From: CAWFGW01 sp963849955
GTDB taxonomy: Bacteria; Bacteroidota; Bacteroidia; Cytophagales; JAAEPT01
Reading direction: 5' to 3'
DNA: 64,000 nt
Assembly (NCBI GenBank): GCA_963849955.1
Contig: CAWKJU010000013.1
Span: 62,001-126,000 of the forward strand
Under the pieces are notes generated by a model, which saw nothing but the letters and a program-made list of their open reading frames with translations, did no database searches and was not told the DNA's origin. Position 1 is the stretch's first letter, and each line of letters opens with the position of its first letter. Both the position numbers and the translations under genes were made by a program. Below, piece after piece: positions 17,541 to 26,818 of this stretch.

Positions 17541-19019
17541 TTATGAATAGGTTACCCAATCGTTATTATTGTTGTGACGCTTGTAAATTAAACTTCGATT
17601 CAACTGACTTACATTAGTGCAACCAGTTGCTGATAATATGGATAAAAAATCAGCTACAGTTTCTTCATGGTAATTTCTTACCCTTTTCCATTTTTCACTA
17701 ACTACTAATCCCTTCATTAAGTATAAATTATTTGTAGCAACACCCGTTGGACAATTATTTTTATTACATTTTAGCGATTGTATACATCCTAAAGACAACA
17801 TCATTCCTCTTGCTGAATTACACACATCAGCTCCAATACACAAAGCCTTAAAAATATCATAAGCAGTTATAATTTTTGTAGCAGTTATTATCTTGATATC
17901 TTTTTTTAAACCATGTTTTACTAAAGTATCAACAACAAATATTAACCCTTCTTCCCATGGCATTCCTACATTATTAGAAAAATCGATTGGTGCTGCACCT
18001 GTACCTCCTTCAGAGCCATCAACAGTAATGAAATCAGGTAATATACCTGTGGTTTTCATTGCTAGGCAGATATCATCAAACTCTTTTCTGTTGCCAATAC
18101 ACAGTTTGAAGCCAATAGGTTTCCCTTCTGATAAATCTCTTAATTCTTGAATAAACCGAAGTAAACCTGAGGCATCTGAAAATGCCGAATGACCAGGAGG
18201 TGACAAAACAGCAGTATGCGGTTCCACCCCTCGAATATTAGCTATTTCTCTATTATTTTTAGAAGCGGGCAATACACCACCATGACCAGGTTTGGCTCCT
18301 TGCGAAATTTTAATTTCAATCATTTTCACTTCTTTATTTCCCGCAGTAACTTTAAATTTCTCAGGAGAAAATGTCCCATCAGCCGCACGTGATCCAAAAT
18401 AGCCTGTACCAAGTTGATAAACTACATCAGCCCCTTTCAAGTGATATTCTGTTAAACCACCCTCACCTGTGTTATGATAAAAACCGCCTGCTTTAGCACC
18501 TAAGTTTAATGCCTGAATGGCGTTTTTACTTAAGGAACCATAGCTCATTGCAGAAATGTTAAAAATACTCGCAGAATAAGGTTTCAAACAATCCTTTCCA
18601 CCAATAGTAATACGGGGTGGTATTTCATGTTTTATTGAAGGGTAAATACTATGTTGCCCCCAAGAATAACCTTTTGCATTCATATCTAAATCAGAACCAA
18701 ATGGATGGGTGTCGTTTACTTTTTTTGCTCGTTGATATACATATGCTCTGTGATTGCGATCAATCGGCTTTCCATCGGTATCCGACTCTACAAAATATTG
18801 TTTAATCTCGGGACCTATCATTTCTAACAAATACCTAAAATGCCCTACCACGGGGTAATTTCTAAGTATTGCATGTTTTTTTTGAATTAAATCGTGAAGA
18901 CCAGTAATAAATAACAAGCTTAGAAAAAGAATTAATCCATAAACTGGCCATACAAATACGCCATAAATAGCCAGGGCAATGGCTGCTGATATAAAAGTAA
19001 ATTGTGTTGCTTTTTTCAT
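17541..19019 (-). CDS. FMN-binding glutamate synthase family protein
   Basis: The 492-aa protein has two N-terminal membrane helices (about 8-45) followed by a GltB-type FMN/synthase domain (about 115-465). Motifs include SAMSYGSLS, GAKPGHGG, DGSEGGTGAAP and a cysteine cluster CIQSLKCNKNNCPTGVAT that resembles the 3Fe-4S ligands of glutamate synthase. The amidotransferase and GltD partners are absent, so it is a stand-alone, membrane-tethered member whose substrate is not established. Confidence 0.85.
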   Translation of the reverse strand: MKKATQFTFISAAIALAIYGVFVWPVYGLILFLSLLFITGLHDLIQKKHAILRNYPVVGHFRYLLEMIGPEIKQYFVESDTDGKPIDRNHRAYVYQRAKKVNDTHPFGSDLDMNAKGYSWGQHSIYPSIKHEIPPRITIGGKDCLKPYSASIFNISAMSYGSLSKNAIQALNLGAKAGGFYHNTGEGGLTEYHLKGADVVYQLGTGYFGSRAADGTFSPEKFKVTAGNKEVKMIEIKISQGAKPGHGGVLPASKNNREIANIRGVEPHTAVLSPPGHSAFSDASGLLRFIQELRDLSEGKPIGFKLCIGNRKEFDDICLAMKTTGILPDFITVDGSEGGTGAAPIDFSNNVGMPWEEGLIFVVDTLVKHGLKKDIKIITATKIITAYDIFKALCIGADVCNSARGMMLSLGCIQSLKCNKNNCPTGVATNNLYLMKGLVVSEKWKRVRNYHEETVADFLSILSATGCTNVSQLNRSLIYKRHNNNNDWVTYS

Positions 19020-19137
19020 GTCCTATTTTTACTAAATAAACTCTTAAATTTGAATTTGTTTAGAATAAGTAAAAAAAGAAACTTAATTGAGCTATAATCC
19101 AATTTGTAACTAATACGGAAAACGAATTTTTGCCTTA

Positions 19138-19605
19138 TTATACCTTTGGCTGAATATTATTATTCGATTTTTCCATCAGTTGAACTTGCCTTTCAAGTAA
19201 ATCATTCATTCTATTTAATAACTCTATATCTTTTGGAGTAGGCACAGTCACATCTTTCGGGTCTTCTGCTTTTTTTCTTAAAGAATGAAAAAATTTAACC
19301 ACTAAAAAAACTGTAAAACCAATAATAACAAAATCAACCATGGATTCTATTAGTTTACCATATCCAATAGCTATTTCTTCAGGTCGGGAAACACCATTTT
19401 CAGTAACAGCTTCCCTCAAAACCCATTTTTTATTTTCCCAATTGATACCATTGGTTAAAAAAGATAAAGGAGGGAGAAAAATTTCCTTAACTAAAACATC
19501 TACCACCTTGTTGAATGCTGCGCCAATAATTACTCCTATGGCTATGTCAACCATATTCCCTTTAACAGCAAACTCTTTAAACTCTTGATATAATTTTAAC
19601 TTCAT
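19138..19605 (-). CDS. mscL: Large-conductance mechanosensitive channel MscL
   Basis: The 155-aa protein begins with the MscL N-terminal helix and TM1 signature (EFKEFAVKGNMVDIAIGVII, then GAAFNKVVD). A periplasmic loop and TM2 (about 88-108) follow, and the C-terminal helix is longer than in E. coli. It releases osmolytes under hypo-osmotic shock. It is a single gene with no clear operon partner. Confidence 0.95.
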   Translation of the reverse strand: MKLKLYQEFKEFAVKGNMVDIAIGVIIGAAFNKVVDVLVKEIFLPPLSFLTNGINWENKKWVLREAVTENGVSRPEEIAIGYGKLIESMVDFVIIGFTVFLVVKFFHSLRKKAEDPKDVTVPTPKDIELLNRMNDLLERQVQLMEKSNNNIQPKV

Positions 19606-19890
19606 AGTTATCTTTCAAAAAAATGAATCAGTCAAATATTATCCCAATAGTCAAACTATAGAGAGTTATCCTTATTAAACGGGTGATTTTCAAATAATAC
19701 ATTAAAGTATTTCATTTATTAAATCAAGGTAATTACATTCCTCAACACACTTGTATAAATAAAATGTAGAATATTATGCACCTACTTGAGAACCATTTAA
19801 CACAGTTAATTTATTAATTCATTGGACTTGAATTATCAAGGAAATTAAAAATATGGTGACTTAATGTCCAAAATTAATTTAAAACAAAAA

Positions 19891-19920
19891 AACCCTTGCG
19901 AAATGTATTCCGCAAGGGTT
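19891..19920 (-). terminator. Terminator of the T9SS protein gene
   Basis: AACCCTTGCG (19891-19900) pairs perfectly with CGCAAGGGTT (19911-19920). On the minus strand it is followed by T7GTTTT, a classic intrinsic terminator 21 bp after the stop at 19941. The rest of the 19606-19940 gap shows no gene. Confidence 0.88.
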
Positions 19921-19940
19921 AATAAAATCAAAAGTATGAA

Positions 19941-20768
19941 TTATTGTTTCACGATTCTGTAAGAAACTAATTCACCATTTTCTTTAATTATTTTCATAAA
20001 ATAAATTCCGCTATTAATTCCAGTTAAATCAACTTCTTGAGTTGTCCCGTTTAAAACAGCTTGCCCCGTTTGATTAATTATCTCGAAAGAAGTAATAGAT
20101 TGATTAAAAGTCAGCGAATTATTCACTAAAGTAGATGACAATAATTCATCCTTCATCGAACTACCTAAACCTAATGCTCCATAGTTTAACTTGAAATCAT
20201 CAACATATACTAATGAACTGTTTGTTCCATTTTCATTAGTGATAGCAGCAATAACTGCTACGTATTCATAACCAGCTACAGATGTATAATTAATAACACC
20301 CGTTAGTTTTGTATAGCTTAACATATCATTTGTTTCGATAATTTGGCCAACACCTACTACTTCAGGTTCATCATCAAATAAACTTCCATTATAAAAAAAG
20401 ATGCTAATTTGTAAACTATCTCCACCATTTAAATCTGTTTTTACAAAGACTTCAAACGAGTTTGGTCTATTAATCTCTGATGCGTCATAATCAGATAGAA
20501 GTATTAAACCCAAACTTTCTTCGCTATTAATTTTTATTGCATAAGACCCCGTGTTAGCATCCGTGGTTTTCGTCCCAGAAACAGCACATGTAGTTGTGCC
20601 AAAATCAACACAAAACGAACCTGGTTCCCAAGGTGATGGAGCTTCATAACTGGCTGAACCATCGTCTATTGTTTCCCAAAACTCAAATCCTGAATTTGGA
20701 AGTTGGTCTTGAGCAAAGCTTAAGGTACTAATTGAAAAGCTTAATAAAGCTAAGTAGATTTTTTTCAT
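19941..20768 (-). CDS. Secreted T9SS-sorted protein with carbohydrate-binding-like fold
   Basis: The 275-aa protein has a signal peptide (cut at SFAQD), a beta-rich domain starting 'LPNSGFEFWE' and ending 'LVYVDDFKLNYG', and a C-terminal T9SS sorting domain (ending SYRIVKQ). The first domain resembles the jelly-roll modules often found in secreted Bacteroidota proteins. No catalytic residues can be named, so the function is unknown. Confidence 0.75.
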   Translation of the reverse strand: MKKIYLALLSFSISTLSFAQDQLPNSGFEFWETIDDGSASYEAPSPWEPGSFCVDFGTTTCAVSGTKTTDANTGSYAIKINSEESLGLILLSDYDASEINRPNSFEVFVKTDLNGGDSLQISIFFYNGSLFDDEPEVVGVGQIIETNDMLSYTKLTGVINYTSVAGYEYVAVIAAITNENGTNSSLVYVDDFKLNYGALGLGSSMKDELLSSTLVNNSLTFNQSITSFEIINQTGQAVLNGTTQEVDLTGINSGIYFMKIIKENGELVSYRIVKQ

Positions 20769-20827
20769 AGTTTTAAATTTTAATTTGTGATAAATAACAA
20801 AGGTATAAAAGCAATTATATTATATAC

Positions 20828-20871
20828 AAATAGACACTAATAATTATCATGGTAATTATTAGTGTCTATTT
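20828..20871. repeat. Long perfect inverted repeat (19-bp arms)
   Basis: The arm AAATAGACACTAATAATTA (20828-20846) is matched exactly by its reverse complement at 20853-20871, around a 6-bp spacer TCATGG. It lies between two divergent genes, so it terminates neither of them. It may be a transposon-derived palindrome or a regulatory hairpin. Confidence 0.85.
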
Positions 20872-20968
20872 AAAACCGTGAGCCTCATTATAAAACTAAA
20901 GATTACAGTAAACAGTAGCTAAATTTATTTAATTTGTGATTTCATATAACCACCATAACATTTTCCGT

Positions 20969-20976
20969 TAATTTTG
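20969..20976 (+). promoter_or_regulatory. -7 element of the RCC1-repeat gene
   Basis: TAATTTTG matches TAnnTTTG and lies 46 bp before the ATG at 21022. It overlaps an upstream in-frame TTG at 20974, which argues against that TTG as the start codon. Confidence 0.5.
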
Positions 20977-21021
20977 ACCCTTATAAAACCCGTTTTTATT
21001 ACACTAAAAAACAACTATCTT

Positions 21022-24000
21022 ATGAAAAAAGTATTTCAATCGCTTATACTAATCTTCACATTCTTACCACTCTGTTTTGGTCAAGACATCAATACAATCA
21101 CAACAGGTAATGGACAAGTTTTTGCAATAACCACCTCATCCGAACTTTATGCATGGGGAAACAATTCTGTTAAATCCACTACTGGTGTATTAGGAACAGT
21201 ATCCACTTCAAATTTTATCACTACTCCTGAAAAAGTAATCTTTCCTGAGGAGATTAGTATTAAAGAAGTGAGTGCAAGCGGTTTCTTTCATTTTTTAGCA
21301 ATTGACTGTAATAATAGTGTCTGGAGCTGGGGCGCAAACACGAAAGGTCAACTCGGAAACGGTACAACATCAACAGGCATAACTACCCCTCAACGGGTAC
21401 TTGCAGGAATATTGACAGGAACTTCGTATGATAATGGAAATGGTTATTTAACAAATGTTAAATCAATAGCAACTGGCGAAACGAATAGCTTTGCACTGCT
21501 AAATGATGGACGAATAGTCAGCTGGGGAGCTAATTCATCTTTTGGAACCACTACCTATGAGAATGCAAGCGGTCAGCTCGGGAATGGTGATACGATAGAT
21601 CAATATAGCCCTGTATTTGTTTTGGATGGCGCAACAGACTTACCATTAACCAACGTTGTACAATTAGCTACTAAAGGTACAACTACTTACGCATTGATTG
21701 ACGAAAATAACGATGGTATAGGAACCATATATTCTTGGGGGAATGGCCAAAATGGTGCATTAGGGAGAAATGCTGAAGGAACAGGTAATCCCGCTTCAAT
21801 GAATACAACAATGAGTTCAAAAGCTTTTCCGGTAAGATTAAGTAACGGTGAGGCGCTTGAAAACATCACTAAAATTGCTGCTAGTACTGTATTTGGTATG
21901 GCGCTCGATACCGAAGGTTATATTTGGTCATGGGGAAATGGAGGTTGGAACAATGCTACTGGTAACACAACTTTCAACCAAACTAGCTCTGAACCTAAAA
22001 AAGTGTTAGCGGGATCAACTTATGATACTGATAACGATGGTACCTACTTACTTGCAAAGCACATAAGTGGTGGTTTAGGTTTTGGATCAGCAGTAACTAA
22101 AAGTAACAGAGCCGTAACTTGGGGTGCTAGTGGAAACTGCCTAGGTGGATTTTTAGGTGATGGAACTATGAATTATGCCCAATCAGCGACCTATGTAAAA
22201 AACAAAAGCACAGGGTTAGTTGATTCAACGGTTATTAATATTGAGGCAGGTTGGAGTTATGGTGTTTATCAAACTTATGATAATCAATTAATGACTTGGG
22301 GTTGTAATGAATATGGGCAACTGGGTAACAACAGCACTACAACAGTGCTAAGTGCAATACCATTAGCACCTCCCGCTGGAAAATCATATTTGGATCCCCT
22401 ACCTACTATTAGCGATTTTCCATCAAACTTAATTACATGTGAAGAAAACATTGGTACAATAACTTTATCAGCTAACTTCTTAATCGCTCCTTCTATAGCT
22501 TCTTCATATAACGTAATATGGTTTGAAGGCAATCAATTCATCAAAGAAGGTGTTCCTAACCAAGATAATAATACGCTAACACCCACCGATTCTGGACTTT
22601 ACAAGGTTAGTATAAATTATATAGGTGCAAATAACGGCTGTCAAACTTATCCTCGTGCTGTTAAACATACTCAAATCGATTTTTACGAAAAAGAATTCAC
22701 AATCGATTTAGCTCAATACTGTGCTGAAGAAGCCGCTGTTAAAGTATCTTCAAGTGATTTACTGAGAAAACCAGTATATGATTGGTATGTTTCTGCTTCG
22801 AGTGAAGAAAGCTTAGGAACAGGTTATTCTGGCGATACAACAACCATTGGTATTTCGACAGTAGGTAATCAAAAAACAGTTTACGTAAGTGAGACTTCAT
22901 ATAATAGTGGTTTAGTTTTTCCAAAAACATCAGCTTGCGATACAAACTTTGGATATATATCAGCACCTCTGCAGACTAGCAAGACAACTCCCAGACAAAG
23001 TGTTTTAATTCAAGTAAATGAAGAATTAACGCTAACTGAACTGACAATTAGTGGTGAAGTTCGGTTCTTGTCACCAGAACTAACTTTCAATGGTACGCTT
23101 AACTTCAAAATTTATGGAACAGGCACACCAAACAACGGTTATCCAACTGCAAATTTTACAACTAGCCACGGTTCATTTTCTAAAGATTTTTCAATAACCA
23201 CAAAAAACTCTTTTGGAACAGAAAAATTTGAATTGATCTTAAAACCCAATATTAAACTTCCTTCAGGCAGCTATTTTATTAGTTTTGACGAAGTTGCTCT
23301 TTCTGTAAATTCAGGACAAGCCACAATGAGTATTGGGTCTGGTAGTTGTGCACAAACTCTCCCCATTTGGAATAATGAAACGGGTAAACAAACACTCGGT
23401 GTTCTTGGTACATCTGAATTTGGAAACTTTAGAAATGACAGAGCTGGTTTTCTATATAATATCAAATTCAAAACAGGTCAACACTATTGCACTCGTATAC
23501 CTGTAGAACTTGATGTTACAACAGAAATAACTCAACAACCCGTAGGAGGAACTACATGTGAAGGCTCTCCAATTAGTTTAAGTGCTAAAACGAATGGTGT
23601 TCTGACGAATCAAAAGTGGTTTTACAACAACACGTTCTTAAAATCTATCAATGGATCAAATTCACTTTCATTATCAGGAAACAAAACAGAAGCAGGTAAG
23701 TACCATGTTGTTTTAACTGACAACTGCGGTGAACATACTTCTGAAAAAGCAACGATAGCTATACAAGACACCATAAAAATAACAACCCAACCAAAAGGCA
23801 AAACATTGTGTGAAGATGCGAAACTAAGTCTATCAGTAATAGCAACAGGAAACAACCCTACTTACTCATGGAAATGGTCAAAAGATAACTCAACTCTTTC
23901 TCAAACTGCTACTTACACCATCAACAACATAGCAACCTCCAAAGCAGGAAACTATTGGGTAGAAGTAAGTGACAATTGTGGGACTTTAAAAAGCGATATT

Positions 24001-24759
24001 GCTAAAATAACTGTAACACCAAATAAAGTGTCTCAAGTATCCATTAGTTCATCAGATACATCTGTTTGTTTGGGAGAAGAAGTTACCATTACTGCAAAAC
24101 AAGTAAATGCAGGTGGGAATTCCTCGTACAAATTTCAAGATGAAACAGGGGCTACTTTAAAAGCAGAAGCTTATAACAATACCTATGTATTAAGTCCTAA
24201 AGAAAACACCACTGTGTATGTATTAATGACTCCCTCAGAGCAATGTGTAACTTCTACCAGTGTGTTATCAGAGCCTATCACTTTAAAAGTCACCTCCCCT
24301 ACTATTGAAGCCACTTTTGAACAATCAGGCAGTGAACTTGTAGGTCCTGAAAATGCAGATAGCTACTTATGGTTTTATGACGGAGAACCTGCCTCTGGTG
24401 ATAATAATAAAATGAATTACTCCATACAGAACAATGGAGATTATTCTTTACAAATTACTGAAGGAGCCTGTACCTCAACTTCACCAATTCAAACAATTAT
24501 AGTCACAGGGGTTGAAACAAGCCTCGAAAATGGTTTGAAACTATATCCAAATCCAGCTCACGATTCATTTACTATCAATAGTAATGAATCAATCACATCA
24601 GTGACTATATACAATCAATTAGGCGATATAGTTGATTCACATCAAATAGAATCTAAAGAGGCTTACTTTAACATTTCAAACATGATGAACGGTGTTTACT
24701 TAGTGAAAATCCAAACAAACAACACTATAACAACAACGTCATTAACGATTAATCATTAA
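21022..24759 (+). CDS. Large secreted RCC1-repeat protein with Ig-like domains and T9SS sorting domain
   Basis: From the ATG at 21022 the protein is 1245 aa. A signal peptide (MKKVFQSLILIFTFLPLCFG) is followed by RCC1-type propeller repeats (about 25-450; 'LYAWGNN', 'WSWGANTKGQLGNG', 'MTWGCNEYGQLGNNS'). Several Ig-like/PKD-like domains with paired cysteines follow (about 470-1150), and a T9SS type A domain (LKLYPNPAHDSFTIN) ends the protein. An upstream TTG at 20974 is rejected as start because it overlaps the -7 element and precedes the signal peptide. Likely a surface or secreted protein, possibly an adhesin; the ligand is unknown. Confidence 0.85.
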   Translation: MKKVFQSLILIFTFLPLCFGQDINTITTGNGQVFAITTSSELYAWGNNSVKSTTGVLGTVSTSNFITTPEKVIFPEEISIKEVSASGFFHFLAIDCNNSVWSWGANTKGQLGNGTTSTGITTPQRVLAGILTGTSYDNGNGYLTNVKSIATGETNSFALLNDGRIVSWGANSSFGTTTYENASGQLGNGDTIDQYSPVFVLDGATDLPLTNVVQLATKGTTTYALIDENNDGIGTIYSWGNGQNGALGRNAEGTGNPASMNTTMSSKAFPVRLSNGEALENITKIAASTVFGMALDTEGYIWSWGNGGWNNATGNTTFNQTSSEPKKVLAGSTYDTDNDGTYLLAKHISGGLGFGSAVTKSNRAVTWGASGNCLGGFLGDGTMNYAQSATYVKNKSTGLVDSTVINIEAGWSYGVYQTYDNQLMTWGCNEYGQLGNNSTTTVLSAIPLAPPAGKSYLDPLPTISDFPSNLITCEENIGTITLSANFLIAPSIASSYNVIWFEGNQFIKEGVPNQDNNTLTPTDSGLYKVSINYIGANNGCQTYPRAVKHTQIDFYEKEFTIDLAQYCAEEAAVKVSSSDLLRKPVYDWYVSASSEESLGTGYSGDTTTIGISTVGNQKTVYVSETSYNSGLVFPKTSACDTNFGYISAPLQTSKTTPRQSVLIQVNEELTLTELTISGEVRFLSPELTFNGTLNFKIYGTGTPNNGYPTANFTTSHGSFSKDFSITTKNSFGTEKFELILKPNIKLPSGSYFISFDEVALSVNSGQATMSIGSGSCAQTLPIWNNETGKQTLGVLGTSEFGNFRNDRAGFLYNIKFKTGQHYCTRIPVELDVTTEITQQPVGGTTCEGSPISLSAKTNGVLTNQKWFYNNTFLKSINGSNSLSLSGNKTEAGKYHVVLTDNCGEHTSEKATIAIQDTIKITTQPKGKTLCEDAKLSLSVIATGNNPTYSWKWSKDNSTLSQTATYTINNIATSKAGNYWVEVSDNCGTLKSDIAKITVTPNKVSQVSISSSDTSVCLGEEVTITAKQVNAGGNSSYKFQDETGATLKAEAYNNTYVLSPKENTTVYVLMTPSEQCVTSTSVLSEPITLKVTSPTIEATFEQSGSELVGPENADSYLWFYDGEPASGDNNKMNYSIQNNGDYSLQITEGACTSTSPIQTIIVTGVETSLENGLKLYPNPAHDSFTINSNESITSVTIYNQLGDIVDSHQIESKEAYFNISNMMNGVYLVKIQTNNTITTTSLTINH

Positions 24760-24769
24760 TAGCTTAAAC

Positions 24770-24804
24770 AACTCCTTGGGATTAAGTACCCAAGGAGTTT
24801 CTTT
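24770..24804 (+). terminator. Terminator of the RCC1-repeat gene
   Basis: AACTCCTTGGG (24770-24780) pairs perfectly with CCCAAGGAGTT (24789-24799), followed by TCTTTT, 10 bp after the stop codon. Confidence 0.88.
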
Positions 24805-25169
24805 TATACTTATTTCCAGTTTTGCATCTTCGTAAAGCAACCTATTCCCACAAGAAACCACAGAACCACTTCCTCGCTGAAAACAGCTCGACAAAAGCGT
24901 AACTTCATTTGTATAAGCCAAAGCTTTTCTCAACAGTTCCTTTAAAATCCATTTCACACTCACTAATAGTTAAAAATACTTAAAACATAAACAACACATT
25001 TTATCATACAACCGATAAAAATAATAGAGTGAAAAAAATAATGTTTTCATCTTAAAAAAACTCTTGGTATCCAAATTAATTCTGATAAAGTATCGAATTG
25101 TGGTTAAAAACAAAAAACACACTTTATCCAAGTATGGTTTTAATAATCTCTTGATGATCCATTCTTTTT
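24805..25169. other. Intergenic stretch, no gene recognised
   Basis: This 365-bp stretch holds only short open frames with no homology I recognise and no ribosome-binding or promoter context. It lies between the RCC1 gene terminator and the decayed tRNA copies. Confidence 0.5.
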
Positions 25170-25222
25170 TCAACGGAAGACCTTCCCGATTAGCATCGGG
25201 ATGCCCTATCCAGCTGAGTTAA
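25170..25222 (-). pseudogene. Decayed tRNA fragment, distal copy
   Basis: The minus strand reads AACTCAGCTGGATAGGGCAT, a clear tRNA D-arm, then an anticodon-stem-like TCCCGA..TCGGGA and AAGGTC. The acceptor stem and a normal T-arm are missing. It is followed on the left by unrelated sequence and preceded by a terminator like that of the intact tRNA-Arg. Confidence 0.5.
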
Positions 25223-25229
25223 ACAAAAA

Positions 25230-25256
25230 ATCCCACTCGCTATTCGAAAGTGGGAT
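25230..25256 (-). terminator. tRNA-type terminator hairpin, copy 2
   Basis: TCCCACT (25231-25237) pairs with AGTGGGA (25249-25255), giving on the minus strand a hairpin followed by a T-run. Its loop (TATTCG) resembles that of the hairpin next to the intact tRNA-Arg, so the two are duplicates. Confidence 0.7.
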
Positions 25257-25270
25257 TTAGTGATTCATTA

Positions 25271-25322
25271 GTGATCCCGTTCCGCATTTTAATAGAAGAT
25301 GCTCTATCCACCTGTGCTACAA
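25271..25322 (-). pseudogene. Decayed tRNA-Arg copy
   Basis: The minus strand keeps a D-arm-like TAGCACAGGTGGATAGAGCAT, an anticodon region with TTCTA, and a 3' acceptor end CGGGATCAC as in the intact tRNA-Arg, but the T-arm is lost. It therefore cannot fold as a tRNA. Confidence 0.55.
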
Positions 25323-25330
25323 CAAAAAAA

Positions 25331-25355
25331 AACCACTCCCTATTCGGAAGTGGTT
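25331..25355 (-). terminator. Terminator of tRNA-Arg
   Basis: AACCACT (25331-25337) pairs with AGTGGTT (25349-25355). On the minus strand it directly follows the tRNA 3' end and leads into a long T-run. Confidence 0.8.
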
Positions 25356-25359
25356 TTAG

Positions 25360-25433
25360 TGATCCCGTTTGGATTCGAACCAAAGACCTACTGCTTAGAA
25401 GGCAGTTGCTCTATCCAGCTGAGCTACGGGACC
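25360..25433 (-). tRNA. tRNA-Arg (anticodon TCT)
   Basis: The minus strand folds as a complete 74-nt tRNA: acceptor GGTCCCG with CGGGATC, D-arm GCTCAGCTGGATAGAGC, anticodon stem CTGC around loop CTTCTAA (anticodon TCT, Arg), and T-arm TTTGGTTCGAATCCAAA. The discriminator is A and CCA is not encoded. Two decayed copies with their own terminators lie downstream. Confidence 0.93.
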
Positions 25434-25895
25434 ATTAACTGCCTGAGCAGTATTAATGAAAACCTATCTATAGATAAGGCTTTCAAACATTGTAGAAATA
25501 AATCGTTCTCTACTCCTAAAATGCGGCTGCAAAGAACGCAAAATAGTTTTTAATATGCAACCTTCTTAAAAAAAAGGTGGTCTACCCTATTAAACTTAAA
25601 ACGTTATTTTTATCAAGAGATAAATCAGTCCATTGACGCGTGAGTAAATTTGCACATACAAGTAGCATAATATCAACAAGTTTGAAATAAGAATCAAGGA
25701 ATTATAACGTAACTAGCTTTTATCATTGTGAATAGTTTTCACTTTAAAAGTAATGTCAGCAATATTAATCCTCTCTTATAATGTCTGAGTTAAAGCCTGA
25801 GTTTTTTTGAAATAAAATCGTGAGTGGTTGGCATATTTTTTTCAACTACGTCTTACGCAAGAAAAAAACAAGTAACTATTTTAAAATTCACAGCC
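25434..25895. other. Intergenic stretch, no gene recognised
   Basis: This 462-bp stretch separates the tRNA from the SDR gene. A TAAATTTG (25645-25652) fits the -7 consensus on the plus strand, but without a spaced TTG it is only a weak promoter candidate. An in-frame GTG at 25824 would extend the SDR by 24 residues but looks unlikely. Confidence 0.4.
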
Positions 25896-26789
25896 ATGAT
25901 TATTAATACTAACAAACAAAAAAAAGATCCTCGAAAAAAATTTAAACAAGCACCATTTCCTAAACAAAAGCAGGAAATCCCTGGTCACTTTTCAAAAATG
26001 GATCCTTTGCCCGATCATGGAGAACAATCCTATGTTGGAACGGGTAAATTGGAAGGAAAAAAAGTAATCATCACAGGAGGTGATTCAGGAATTGGCAGAG
26101 CTGTCGCGATCGCTTATGCTAGAGAAGGTGCAGATGTGTTAATTTCATATTTAAATGAAGACAATGATGCAAAAGACACGGCTGCGTATATTGAACAAGA
26201 AGGGAAAAAAGCAATTTTAGTAAAAGGAGATATTAGCAAAGAAAAACATTGTAAAAAAATAATTGAAAAAGCGATTTCCACCATGGGAAGCATTGATGTT
26301 TTAATAAATAATGCAGCCTTTCAACAATCACAACCTTCACTGCAAGATATAGATAGTAAAGAATGGGAATATACATTTGAAGTGAATGTTCATGCGATGT
26401 TTTACTTATGTAAAGCTGCAGAGCCGCATATGAAACCCGGCAGTTGTATTATAAATACAACTTCAGTAAATGCATATAGTCCTGTGAAATCTTTACTAGC
26501 CTACGCCACTACAAAAGGAGCTATTCAAAATTACACTTCAAATTTAGCCCAATTATTAGCTGAAAAAGGAATTAGGGTCAACTGTGTCGCACCTGGACCT
26601 ATTTGGACCCCTTTAATACCCGCTACCTTAGAAGAAGAAAAAGTAGAGAATTTTGGAGCAAACACTCCACTGGGGAGAGTAGGCATGCCAGCCGAATTAG
26701 CCCCAGTCTATGTTTTACTAGCTTCGGATGAAGCGAGTTATATTACAGGTGCGACTATTCCTGTAACGGGTGGGATGACAACAATTTAA
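25896..26789 (+). CDS. SDR family oxidoreductase (stress-type, GSP39/YhxC-like)
   Basis: From ATG 25896 the protein is 297 aa. A charged N-terminal extension (1-45) is followed by a Rossmann domain with TGGDSGIGRA (cofactor site), NNAA, catalytic Ser in TTSVNAYS and YATTK (Tyr/Lys). The extension with 'PDHGEQSYVGTGKLEGK' is typical of the general-stress-protein 39 branch of classical SDRs, which use NAD(P)H on unknown small carbonyls or alcohols. It is convergent with the next gene, whose paralogue elsewhere in the window is fused to another SDR. Confidence 0.88.
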   Translation: MIINTNKQKKDPRKKFKQAPFPKQKQEIPGHFSKMDPLPDHGEQSYVGTGKLEGKKVIITGGDSGIGRAVAIAYAREGADVLISYLNEDNDAKDTAAYIEQEGKKAILVKGDISKEKHCKKIIEKAISTMGSIDVLINNAAFQQSQPSLQDIDSKEWEYTFEVNVHAMFYLCKAAEPHMKPGSCIINTTSVNAYSPVKSLLAYATTKGAIQNYTSNLAQLLAEKGIRVNCVAPGPIWTPLIPATLEEEKVENFGANTPLGRVGMPAELAPVYVLLASDEASYITGATIPVTGGMTTI

Positions 26790-26818
26790 TTAAGATACGT
26801 AAGCCATAGGTAACGATA

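Noticed and set aside
20974..21021. Upstream TTG start for the RCC1-repeat protein
   Set aside because: The TTG is part of the -7 promoter element and would place 16 residues before a normal signal peptide.
24742..24963. A 73-codon minus-strand frame
   Set aside because: It spans the terminator and end of the RCC1-repeat gene, has no start context and no recognisable similarity.
25250..25553. Two short plus-strand frames over the tRNA region
   Set aside because: They are antisense to the tRNA-Arg and its decayed copies.
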